11,148 bases of DNA, taken from positions 1-11,148 of the forward strand of contig CAKVKI010000068.1 of assembly GCA_934754975.1 (NCBI GenBank), given 5' to 3'. Numbering within the stretch: position 1 is the stretch's first letter; every line of letters begins with the position of its first letter. Under the pieces are notes generated by a model. The model worked only from the letters and a program-made list of their open reading frames with translations. It had not been told where the DNA came from and did no database searches. Shown piece by piece: positions 1 through 5,370 of this stretch. The position numbers and the translations under genes were made by a program. The stretch is from an uncultured Alistipes sp. (GTDB lineage: Bacteria; Bacteroidota; Bacteroidia; Bacteroidales; Rikenellaceae).

Positions 1-711
1 GTTCAGGCTGCTGCGCACCTGTTCGTATTCGCGGATGGAGACGTTCTCGATGTTTTTCTGGCGGCTCAGCGTCTGGGCGTCGAGTTTGCCGTTGATGAAG
101 TCGGCTTCGCTCATGCGGTACTGCGCTTGGGCCGTCACCATGGCTTCGGCGGCGCTCCGCAGGACCGAGAGCTGCTGCACGGCCAGGGTATATTGCTGAA
201 TGATCTTGATGCGCTGCTCTTCGAGCCAGCGATCCGTGTCCAGCTCGACCTGTTCGATGCGCCGTTTCTGCTGTTTGATCTTGTTGCGGCGGTTGAATAT
301 CTCGTCGATGGGCAGCGAGAACGATGCGCCGACGTTCCACCAGCTCTGTTCGCGGCCGGTCGTGGTCGTGGTCCAGATCTGGTTGCTGTTGTCCTGGTAG
401 TTCTGGTTGTAGATGTCCGACGAACCGTAATTGTAGTTGGCGTTGACCTTGAAGTAGTGCTGCCAGGTGCGGCGCACGTTCTTCAGTTCGCGCTGTTCTA
501 TTTCGACGGCTTTGTTGTAATACTCGACCTGCGGCGTGTGGCGCGCGTTTTCGAGCAGCAGGTGCAGCGGCGGCAGCTGCAGGCCGATGTAATCGTCGGG
601 CGCAAGCCGCTGCAGGTCGCTGTATTCGAATTCGGAGTCGGGGGTGTTGCCCTGCGCCGTCGCCGCGACGGCAGTCAGCAGCAGCCATAGTGAGAAAATC
701 GCTCTTTTCAT
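1..711 (-). CDS. TolC-family outer-membrane protein, 3' end outside the window
   Basis: Partial gene: the first 237 codons are present and the frame is still open at the left edge. It starts at the ATG at 711-709, two bases after the stop of the upstream sugar transferase gene. Residues 1-19 (MKRAIFSLWLLLTAVAATA) form a signal peptide with no lipobox cysteine. The mature part has a helical stretch near residues 50-80, a Tyr/Asn/Gln/Thr-rich segment at about 90-122 that looks like a beta hairpin, then long Gln/Glu/Arg-rich amphipathic helices. This is the pattern of TolC-like outer-membrane efflux proteins that form a trans-periplasmic channel. Its place behind a receiver and a glycan-initiating sugar transferase suggests export of a polysaccharide or an associated substrate. 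It differs from the pump-linked outer-membrane lipoprotein at the right of the window. The family call is fairly sure; the substrate is inferred. Confidence 0.82.
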   Translation of the reverse strand, partial: MKRAIFSLWLLLTAVAATAQGNTPDSEFEYSDLQRLAPDDYIGLQLPPLHLLLENARHTPQVEYYNKAVEIEQRELKNVRRTWQHYFKVNANYNYGSSDIYNQNYQDNSNQIWTTTTTGREQSWWNVGASFSLPIDEIFNRRNKIKQQKRRIEQVELDTDRWLEEQRIKIIQQYTLAVQQLSVLRSAAEAMVTAQAQYRMSEADFINGKLDAQTLSRQKNIENVSIREYEQVRSSLN

Positions 712-713
712 AA

Positions 714-1880
714 TTATACGTTTTCTTTCTGTATGAACGCCGTAAATGTACGCAGAATTATTTTCAGGTCGAACCACGGCGACATTTTGCGGGCGTACTC
801 GATGTCGAGCTGTTTGCGCTGTTCGGGCGACAGTTTGCCCGCCTGTCCGCGTTTTTCGACCTGCCACAGGCCCGTAAGGCCCGAGGGACACATGAAACGT
901 TCGATATATTCGTCGCTTGTCAGGCGTTCTGCTTCGTAGAGCGGCAGCGGGCGGTTGCCCACCACCGACATGTCGCCCCGCAGGATGTTGAAAAGCTGCG
1001 GCAGTTCGTCGATGCTGTATTTGCGCAGGAAGCGGCCCAGGCGTGTGATGCGGGGATCGTTTTCGATCTTCACGAAAGCATTTTCCTGTTCGGTCTCCAT
1101 ATGCTGCTGGTGGGTCTCTTCGGCGATCACGAAATCATCCGCATAAAGCATTCCGTTTCCGGTGTCCTCCAGCAGTTTGCGCATTTCATCCTCGTCGAGT
1201 ACCATTTTTCCCGAATCTTCTTCCTGCGGCTGGGCGGCGTATTGGTTCAGTTCGCTCAGCTCTTTGAGCCGCTGGTCGGCGTCGGTACGCATCGAGCGGA
1301 ATTTCAGGAAATCGAAAATCCGGTAATTGCTGCCTACGCGCTTCGATTTGTAGACGATCGGTCCCGGGCTGTCGAGTTTGATGGCTATCGCCACGACGAT
1401 CAGCAGCGGCGAGAGCAGGAGGATCGCCGAAAGCGATGCCGCGATGTCGAACGCCCGTTTCCAGAGCGGCATGCGGAAAATCTGCACTTCCGGAGTGTTT
1501 TGCGCGACGGGTGTCTGCGTGAAGGTGTAATCGCTCATGAACTGCAGCATGCGCAGGAACTCCTTCTGCGGCATGTCTCCCGGAATGGCGCTGTTTACCC
1601 CTGCACGAAGGTACTCGCGGCGTTCCTTTTCGGTCAGTTCGCCCGAGGTGATGAGTACGATGCCTCCGCCCGGCCACGAATGCAGGAGCCGGATGTTGGA
1701 AAGGTCGGCCGCCGGATCGCGCTGTTCGTAAAGGATGAACGCATGCTCCGCCTTGAGCGACGTCAGCGTACGCATCGCCGAGCTGATGTCGCCCACGACG
1801 TACATCCTGCCTTCGACCATCTCCGAGAAGCGGGCCGTACGGTTGCCTTTGCCTTTGATGTAAATGACGGGGTATTTCAA
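714..1880 (-). CDS. Polyprenyl-phosphate sugar-phosphate transferase with N-terminal pseudo-receiver domain
   Basis: 388 residues in two parts. Residues 135-388 are a bacterial sugar transferase (monotopic phosphoglycosyl transferase, the PglC/WbaP fold), which moves a sugar phosphate from a nucleotide sugar to undecaprenyl phosphate to start glycan synthesis at the inner membrane. Visible marks are a hydrophobic re-entrant segment at 145-168 with a Ser-Pro kink (157-158), KFRSMRTDA (193-201), the Asp291-Glu292 pair in DELPQL matching the catalytic dyad, GDMSVVGNRP (302-311) and GLTGLWQ (334-340). Residues 1-118 resemble a response-regulator receiver (alternating strands and helices, IVLITS at 74-79, YLRAG at 90-94) but lack the acidic pair, the phosphoacceptor Asp and the Lys, so the domain is probably unphosphorylatable. 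About 60 extra acidic residues lie between 203 and 272. The start is TTG, overlapping the receiver stop by 4 bp (TTGA), with AAGGA seven bases upstream; a stop in frame at 1893-1895 rules out an earlier start. Confidence 0.92.
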   Translation of the reverse strand: MKYPVIYIKGKGNRTARFSEMVEGRMYVVGDISSAMRTLTSLKAEHAFILYEQRDPAADLSNIRLLHSWPGGGIVLITSGELTEKERREYLRAGVNSAIPGDMPQKEFLRMLQFMSDYTFTQTPVAQNTPEVQIFRMPLWKRAFDIAASLSAILLLSPLLIVVAIAIKLDSPGPIVYKSKRVGSNYRIFDFLKFRSMRTDADQRLKELSELNQYAAQPQEEDSGKMVLDEDEMRKLLEDTGNGMLYADDFVIAEETHQQHMETEQENAFVKIENDPRITRLGRFLRKYSIDELPQLFNILRGDMSVVGNRPLPLYEAERLTSDEYIERFMCPSGLTGLWQVEKRGQAGKLSPEQRKQLDIEYARKMSPWFDLKIILRTFTAFIQKENV

Positions 1881-2245
1881 TTCAGAATCCTTTTAATGCG
1901 TATTTTGAGTTCCTGCGGGTTGAACGGTTTGACGATGTAGTCTTCCGCGCCCTGCTCCAGCAGGCGGATGCGTTCCGAGGTGCTGTCCTCGCTCGAAAGC
2001 ATGACGACCGGGATTTGCTTGAACAATTCGTTGTTTTTCAGGTATTCCAGGAATTCGTCGCCGCGCATTTCGGGCATGCGGATGTCCGAAATGATCAGGT
2101 CCGGCATGTTGCCGCCCAGCAGCCATTTGATGGCGTGCAGCGGATTCTGCACGTAGTAGCAGGCGTAATCCGCCTGGAGGTATGCGTAAAGAATTTTGGC
2201 GATCTGCTCCTTATCGTCTACGATCAGTATTTTTTTCTTATCCAT
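1877..2245 (-). CDS. Single-domain response regulator (CheY-like receiver)
   Basis: 122 residues, consisting only of a receiver domain. The phosphorylation site is complete: acidic pair Asp10-Asp11, phosphoacceptor Asp54 in SDIRMP (53-58), Ser84-Ser85 at the switch Thr/Ser position and Lys106 in the KPF motif. There is no DNA-binding or enzymatic output domain. It is the first gene of a minus-strand operon; its TGA stop overlaps the TTG start of the sugar transferase, so the two are probably translationally coupled. Because the sugar transferase carries a degenerate receiver-like domain at its N terminus, this protein may act by binding it, but that is inference. The cognate kinase is not in the operon; the nearest is the divergently transcribed histidine kinase. 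The start is the ATG at 2245-2243, giving a first strand (KKILIVDD) at the normal place. Confidence 0.93.
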   Translation of the reverse strand: MDKKKILIVDDKEQIAKILYAYLQADYACYYVQNPLHAIKWLLGGNMPDLIISDIRMPEMRGDEFLEYLKNNELFKQIPVVMLSSEDSTSERIRLLEQGAEDYIVKPFNPQELKIRIKRILN

Positions 2246-2395
2246 GTCGATTCGTTCGTTACAGTGGGTGTTGTCGCAATTGTGACCGGTTCCGGAACAT
2301 GCCGCAGGGGCATACAGGCCGGGTCCGGGAGTTTTTGGCCTGAAATTTAACGTAAATGTAGTAAATATTCGCTATGAGTCACTTTTTTCCCGTTG

Positions 2396-2416
2396 CAAAT
2401 ATCTGAAAAATATTTG
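2396..2416. repeat. Inverted repeat CAAATAT-N7-ATATTTG in the divergent promoter region
   Basis: Two perfect 7-bp arms (2396-2402 and 2410-2416) are separated by seven bases (CTGAAAA). Each arm ends in TTTG when read outwards from the centre, so each resembles a -7 element on its own strand. It could be an operator, a pair of weak overlapping promoter elements, or chance in AT-rich DNA. Confidence 0.45.
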
Positions 2417-2426
2417 TTATTCTAAA
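2396..2426 (-). promoter_or_regulatory. Candidate minus-strand promoter for the receiver/sugar transferase operon
   Basis: Read on the minus strand, TTTA (2426-2423) is followed after 19 bases by GATATTTG (2403-2396). The Bacteroidetes sigma factor consensus is TTTG, about 19-21 bases, then TAnnTTTG, so each element has one mismatch. Use of this site would give a leader of roughly 140 nt containing three short inverted repeats. Other near matches exist in this AT-rich stretch, so the call is weak. Confidence 0.35.
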
Positions 2427-2532
2427 CTTTTGAGGTAATTTATAACGCAAAAACGTCCGGCTTTTCACGCTCCGGGTTCACCGTGATATTAATTTTTTTT
2501 GGAAATACTATGGCGTTAATCAAAAAAAATGG

Positions 2533-2540
2533 TATTTTTG
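2533..2540 (+). promoter_or_regulatory. Bacteroidetes -7 box for the receiver/histidine kinase operon
   Basis: TATTTTTG matches the TAnnTTTG consensus completely. It lies 53 bases before the ATG of the receiver, which would put the transcription start near 2546. I cannot find a good TTTG -33 element at the expected 19-21 base spacing; the nearest TTTG (2498-2501) is 31 bases upstream. Weak -33 elements are common in this phylum. Confidence 0.6.
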
Positions 2541-2547
2541 TGCAATT

Positions 2548-2584
2548 GTCCGGGCTTTCCGCAGCCGGACGGTTTTGTTAAACC
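2548..2584 (+). other. Leader hairpins at the predicted 5' end of the receiver/kinase mRNA
   Basis: GTCCGGGCT (2548-2556) can pair with AGCCGGAC (2563-2570), eight pairs with one bulged G and a six-base loop. A second small stem follows, GGTTT/AAACC (2571-2575 with 2580-2584, loop TGTT). The structures start a few bases after the predicted transcription start and end 9 bases before the start codon. The first stem is followed by GG and then TTTT, so it might be a weak attenuator, or it may simply stabilise the 5' end. Confidence 0.45.
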
Positions 2585-2593
2585 GATGAAGCG

Positions 2594-2986
2594 ATGGAGT
2601 GTAACGAATGCGTAAATTCCGACGGCGGCCGTCCCCGGTTACTCGTAGCCGAGGATAACCCGAGTAATTTCAAACTGGTAGAAGTGCTGTTGCGTCGTGA
2701 TTACGAATTGGTGCATGCATGGGACGGCCGGCAGGCTGTCGATATGTTCGCCGACGTACACCCCGATCTGGTGTTGATGGATATCAACATGCCCGTCATG
2801 GACGGTTATGACGCTCTGCGGCTTATCCGCGAGATCGCCCCCGACATTCCCGTCATCGCACTTACGGCCTATGCTTTCGAGACCGATCGTCAGCGTATGT
2901 TTCAGGCCGGATTCAACGAATGCCTTGCCAAGCCGCTGCGCGCGGACGAGCTTCGCAGTCGTATCGCTTCGCTGCTTGCGCAGTAA
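2594..2986 (+). CDS. Single-domain response regulator, first gene of a receiver/kinase pair
   Basis: 130 residues. A short polar N-terminal tail (1-14) is followed by one receiver domain of the kind usually found at the C terminus of hybrid histidine kinases. Phosphorylation residues are all present: Glu20-Asp21, phosphoacceptor Asp63 in MDINMPVMDG (62-71), Thr91 and Lys113 in AKPL. There is no DNA-binding or effector domain. The histidine kinase begins 11 bp after its stop and has no receiver of its own, so the pair looks like a hybrid kinase divided into two proteins with the receiver first. The start ATG at 2594 is the only reasonable choice: an ATG at 2586 is in another frame and stops after nine codons. 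Its output partner is unknown; candidates are a His-phosphotransfer protein elsewhere or direct protein contacts. Confidence 0.92.
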   Translation: MECNECVNSDGGRPRLLVAEDNPSNFKLVEVLLRRDYELVHAWDGRQAVDMFADVHPDLVLMDINMPVMDGYDALRLIREIAPDIPVIALTAYAFETDRQRMFQAGFNECLAKPLRADELRSRIASLLAQ

Positions 2987-2997
2987 AAGAGAAAACT

Positions 2998-4968
2998 ATG
3001 ACCGGTAATCAAGCGATAAAACACTGGACGCTGCTGCTCCTGAGTTGCTGTGTCCTGCTGCCTGCACTGCTTCGGGCCGAAGAGTCCCGCGGACGGGAGA
3101 GCATTCTGATTATTTCATCCTACAATCCCGACACGCGCCGCATGTCGAGTTTCATCACGGAATTCGAGCGCCAGGTCGTGGCGTCGGGCGTGCCGTGCGA
3201 TATTTACATCGAAACGCTCGAATGCAAGAGCATCAACGATGCGCCTCTCTGGATTTCGCAGACCGACAATCTGATAACCCGTTACGAATCCAAAGGGGGC
3301 CTGCGGGCCGTCGTCCTGCTGGGGCAGGAGGCATGGGCGTCGTTCGTCTCGCTGGGCCGTATTCCCAAAGACGTGATGTGCTTCAGCTGCTTCGTCAGCT
3401 CGAACGGCATCGTGCTGCCGCCGCCGGCCGGCATCGACAGCGCCGATGTCTGGATGCCCCGGTCGATCAACTACATGAATATGGTGGACAGCCTGCACAA
3501 CGTGGGCGGCCTGCTCAACAAATACGACATCCGCCGCAACATCGAACTGATCCGTACGCTTTATCCCGAGGTGGAGAACCTCGCTTTTATTTCGGACAAC
3601 ACCTACGGCGGCATCTCGCTGCAGGCGCTCGTGCGCGAGGAGATGGAGAATTATCCCGACCTGAATCTTGTGCTGGTGGACAGCCGCGACGGCGACGAGG
3701 CTTCGCATGAGGCCTATGCTTCGCTTTCGCCCCGGTCGGCCGTGATGCTCGGTACGTGGCGCGTGGGCAGCGACGGCGAATACCTCATGCAGCGTTCGCT
3801 CAACGACCTGGTGCAGCTGAATCCCCGCCTTCCGGTCTTCTCGATCACCCGTACGGGTATCGGCGACGTGGCCGTGGGCGGTTTCGTGCCCAATTACGAG
3901 AACGGCGCCAACGTCATCGCCGCCCAGATCAAGGAGTACTATAAGACCGGCAGCATGGGCAGTGCGCACTTCCACCTCTCGGACGGCGAGTACGTCTTCG
4001 ACTCGCGCAAGCTCAAGGAGCTGAAAATCGCCGAATACGCCCTGCCGAAAGGCAGCATTGTCGAGGATACGGTCGCCGCCAAACTCTCGAAATATTCGCA
4101 CTATATCGAACTGCTCGTGGCCGGAATCGTGCTGCTGGTACTGCTGCTGATCTTCGTCGCGTTCCTCTTCCTGCGTACGCGGCGCCTGAAGCGCACGCTC
4201 GAAGAGCGCGAAGGACAGCTGGTGATCGCCCGCGAGAAAGCCGAGGAGTCCGATATGCTCAAATCGGCGTTCCTGGCCAATATGAGCCACGAGATACGTA
4301 CGCCGCTGAACGCCATCGTCGGCTTCTCGTCGCTCATGCAGGGCGAAGAACTCTCGCAGGAGGAACGCGCCGAATACTGCGCCATCGTGGTCAATAACTC
4401 CGAAATGCTGCTGACGCTGCTGAACGACATCCTCGATATCTCGTCGCTCGAATGCGGCAAGATCAAATTCAACTACTCTTCGGAGGAGGTCGTGCAGATT
4501 TGTCAGCATATCCTGATGACCACCGCCCATACGCGTCAGGAAGGGGTCGAGGGACGTCTCGAGTGCGCCGTCGATTCATACATGCTCACCACCGACGTAC
4601 ACCGCCTGTCGCAGATACTTATCAACCTGCTGACCAATGCGGCCAAATTCACCTCCGAAGGCAGCATCACCCTCGGCGTGGAGATTTGTCCCGAGCAGAA
4701 CGAGGTCCTCTTCTCGGTGACCGACACCGGACCCGGGATTCCGCTCGACAAGCAGGAGATGGTCTTCAACCGGTTCGAGAAACTCGATGGCAACAAGAAG
4801 AAAGGTACCGGACTCGGGCTGGCCATCTGCCGTCAGATCGCCATGATCTTCGGCGGCCGCATCTGGGTCGATCCGACCTATACCGGGGGCGCCCGCTTTA
4901 TTTTCTCCCACCCGATCGGGATACAGCTTCCCGAGGATCGGGAGCATAGCGAGAGGAGGGGAATTTAA
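2998..4968 (+). CDS. Membrane sensor histidine kinase with periplasmic-binding-protein-like sensor domain
   Basis: 656 residues from the ATG at 2998, 11 bp after the receiver stop; an in-frame ATG at 2920 lies inside the receiver gene and would spoil the signal peptide. Residues 1-27 are a signal peptide or membrane anchor. Residues about 33-365 form a large alternating alpha/beta periplasmic domain opening with ESILIISSYNPD, resembling type-1 (ABC sugar/peptide) substrate-binding folds, so a small soluble ligand is likely. A transmembrane helix spans about 371-392, followed by a charged coiled coil and then the HisKA helix with the phosphoacceptor His431 in SHEIRTP. The ATPase domain has its N box (Asn543, Asn547 in INLLTNAAKF), DTGPGIP (576-582), FNRFEKL (590-597 region) and GTGLGLA (603-609). 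No receiver is attached. It presumably phosphorylates the receiver encoded just upstream. The family call is firm; the ligand and targets are unknown. Confidence 0.94.
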   Translation: MTGNQAIKHWTLLLLSCCVLLPALLRAEESRGRESILIISSYNPDTRRMSSFITEFERQVVASGVPCDIYIETLECKSINDAPLWISQTDNLITRYESKGGLRAVVLLGQEAWASFVSLGRIPKDVMCFSCFVSSNGIVLPPPAGIDSADVWMPRSINYMNMVDSLHNVGGLLNKYDIRRNIELIRTLYPEVENLAFISDNTYGGISLQALVREEMENYPDLNLVLVDSRDGDEASHEAYASLSPRSAVMLGTWRVGSDGEYLMQRSLNDLVQLNPRLPVFSITRTGIGDVAVGGFVPNYENGANVIAAQIKEYYKTGSMGSAHFHLSDGEYVFDSRKLKELKIAEYALPKGSIVEDTVAAKLSKYSHYIELLVAGIVLLVLLLIFVAFLFLRTRRLKRTLEEREGQLVIAREKAEESDMLKSAFLANMSHEIRTPLNAIVGFSSLMQGEELSQEERAEYCAIVVNNSEMLLTLLNDILDISSLECGKIKFNYSSEEVVQICQHILMTTAHTRQEGVEGRLECAVDSYMLTTDVHRLSQILINLLTNAAKFTSEGSITLGVEICPEQNEVLFSVTDTGPGIPLDKQEMVFNRFEKLDGNKKKGTGLGLAICRQIAMIFGGRIWVDPTYTGGARFIFSHPIGIQLPEDREHSERRGI

Positions 4969-5206
4969 GCCCTCGGAACGCGCCGAAGCTCCGGGCAGCC
5001 GACGGCGGCAGTCCCGTGCGGCCCCGCCGATAGGCTTTGAAAAGGGCCGTGACGGTTGTCGCTTCCGCCCGAAATGTAATCTGAAAGGACCCCCGGCGGG
5101 TCCTTTTCTTGTCGCCGTGTATGCGGCCGAAGTTCCGGCGCAGCCTGAATGTGCCCTGCAACTGCTTTACGACCCGATTTCCGGACCGTTTCTCCGGACC
5201 TGATAT
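4969..5206. other. Gap after the kinase gene, with one terminator and no visible gene
   Basis: This stretch is GC-rich between the kinase stop and the pump promoter. It holds a possible 6-bp stem CGGCGG/CCGCCG (5003-5008 with 5024-5029, loop of 15), the clear terminator at 5084-5107, and a tandem TCCGGACC near 5179-5200. A 108-codon open frame on the minus strand (5224-4898) covers it, but its composition and overlap with the kinase gene suggest a chance frame. Confidence 0.6.
5084..5107 (+). terminator. Rho-independent terminator of the receiver/kinase operon
   Basis: AAAGGACCC (5084-5092) pairs perfectly with GGGTCCTTT (5098-5106) around a five-base loop CCGGC, and the last bases run into TTTTCTT. 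The A-tract/T-tract layout makes it usable in both directions. It lies 115 bases after the kinase stop, so the operon mRNA would have a 3' untranslated tail of about 140 nt. Confidence 0.8.
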
Positions 5207-5223
5207 TGTGGAATTATTCCACA
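5207..5223. promoter_or_regulatory. Operator-like 17-bp palindrome 1 upstream of the RND efflux operon
   Basis: TGTGGAATTATTCCACA is a perfect inverted repeat with 8-bp arms around a single central T (5215). It shares the pattern TGTRGAATnATTCYACA with the palindrome 4 bp downstream. Symmetry and size fit a dimeric repressor such as those of the TetR family, but the regulator is not in the window. Confidence 0.8.
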
Positions 5224-5227
5224 CGGC

Positions 5228-5244
5228 TGTAGAATAATTCTACA
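5228..5244. promoter_or_regulatory. Operator-like 17-bp palindrome 2 overlapping the efflux promoter
   Basis: TGTAGAATAATTCTACA is a perfect inverted repeat with 8-bp arms around a single central A (5236). Its centre is 21 bp from that of palindrome 1, two helical turns, which would place two bound dimers on the same face of the DNA. It ends 10 bp before the -7 box, covering the place where the -33 element should lie, so a protein bound here would be expected to block the polymerase. Confidence 0.82.
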
Positions 5245-5254
5245 TAATTTTGCA

Positions 5255-5262
5255 TATCTTTG
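5255..5262 (+). promoter_or_regulatory. Bacteroidetes -7 box of the RND efflux operon
   Basis: TATCTTTG is an exact TAnnTTTG match. The predicted transcription start is near 5268, leaving a leader of about 100 nt before the first ATG. The -33 region falls inside palindrome 2 and shows no clear TTTG. The leader itself holds a 13-bp palindrome, ATGTTTTAAACAT (5296-5308), of unknown meaning. Confidence 0.68.
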
Positions 5263-5370
5263 ATTCGCATTTGGACGGTATTTTGCTGTTAATAAATGTT
5301 TTAAACATACGGGTGCATCCTGGCGCAAGGATTGAGATACTGGTTTGTGCCCTTATTTAATATACACTCT

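Larger units (their letters stand above)
2246..2593. promoter_or_regulatory. Divergent intergenic region between the glycan operon and the receiver/kinase operon
   Basis: 348 bp without a gene between two divergent operons. The half next to the minus-strand genes (2289-2342) has short inverted repeats: GTTCCGGAAC (2289-2298), ATGCC/GGCAT (2299-2303 with 2309-2313) and CAGGCC/GGCCTG (2315-2320 with 2337-2342). The centre, about 2343-2540, is AT-rich and carries the 7-7-7 inverted repeat at 2396-2416 plus the promoter elements listed separately. I see no convincing small ORF or RNA gene here. Confidence 0.7.

Noticed and set aside
127..690. A 187-codon plus-strand open frame over the TolC-like gene
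   Set aside because: The minus strand gives a clean signal peptide and TolC-like sequence in operon spacing; the plus-strand product is a Val/Leu/Arg-rich shadow.
2920..2997. Earlier start for the histidine kinase at the ATG at 2920
   Set aside because: It would overlap the receiver gene by 67 bases and place 26 non-signal-like residues before a good signal peptide; the ATG at 2998 fits operon spacing.
3115..4530. A 471-codon open frame on the minus strand opposite the histidine kinase gene
   Set aside because: Same composition artefact: His/Val/Gln/Arg-rich and lacking recognisable motifs, lying entirely within a well-supported kinase gene.
5179..5200. Tandem TCCGGACC as a possible regulatory repeat
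   Set aside because: Two copies of a self-complementary GC-rich octamer are easily found by chance; it lies outside the obvious operator/promoter unit.
4898..5224. A 108-codon minus-strand frame across the kinase end and the following gap
   Set aside because: It crosses the terminator and palindrome 1, has no recognisable domain or promoter, and its composition matches random GC-rich DNA.
5332..5370. TTG start adding 13 residues to the efflux adaptor
   Set aside because: The ATG at 5371 is a stronger start and the added residues do not improve the signal or membrane segment; kept only as an alternative.
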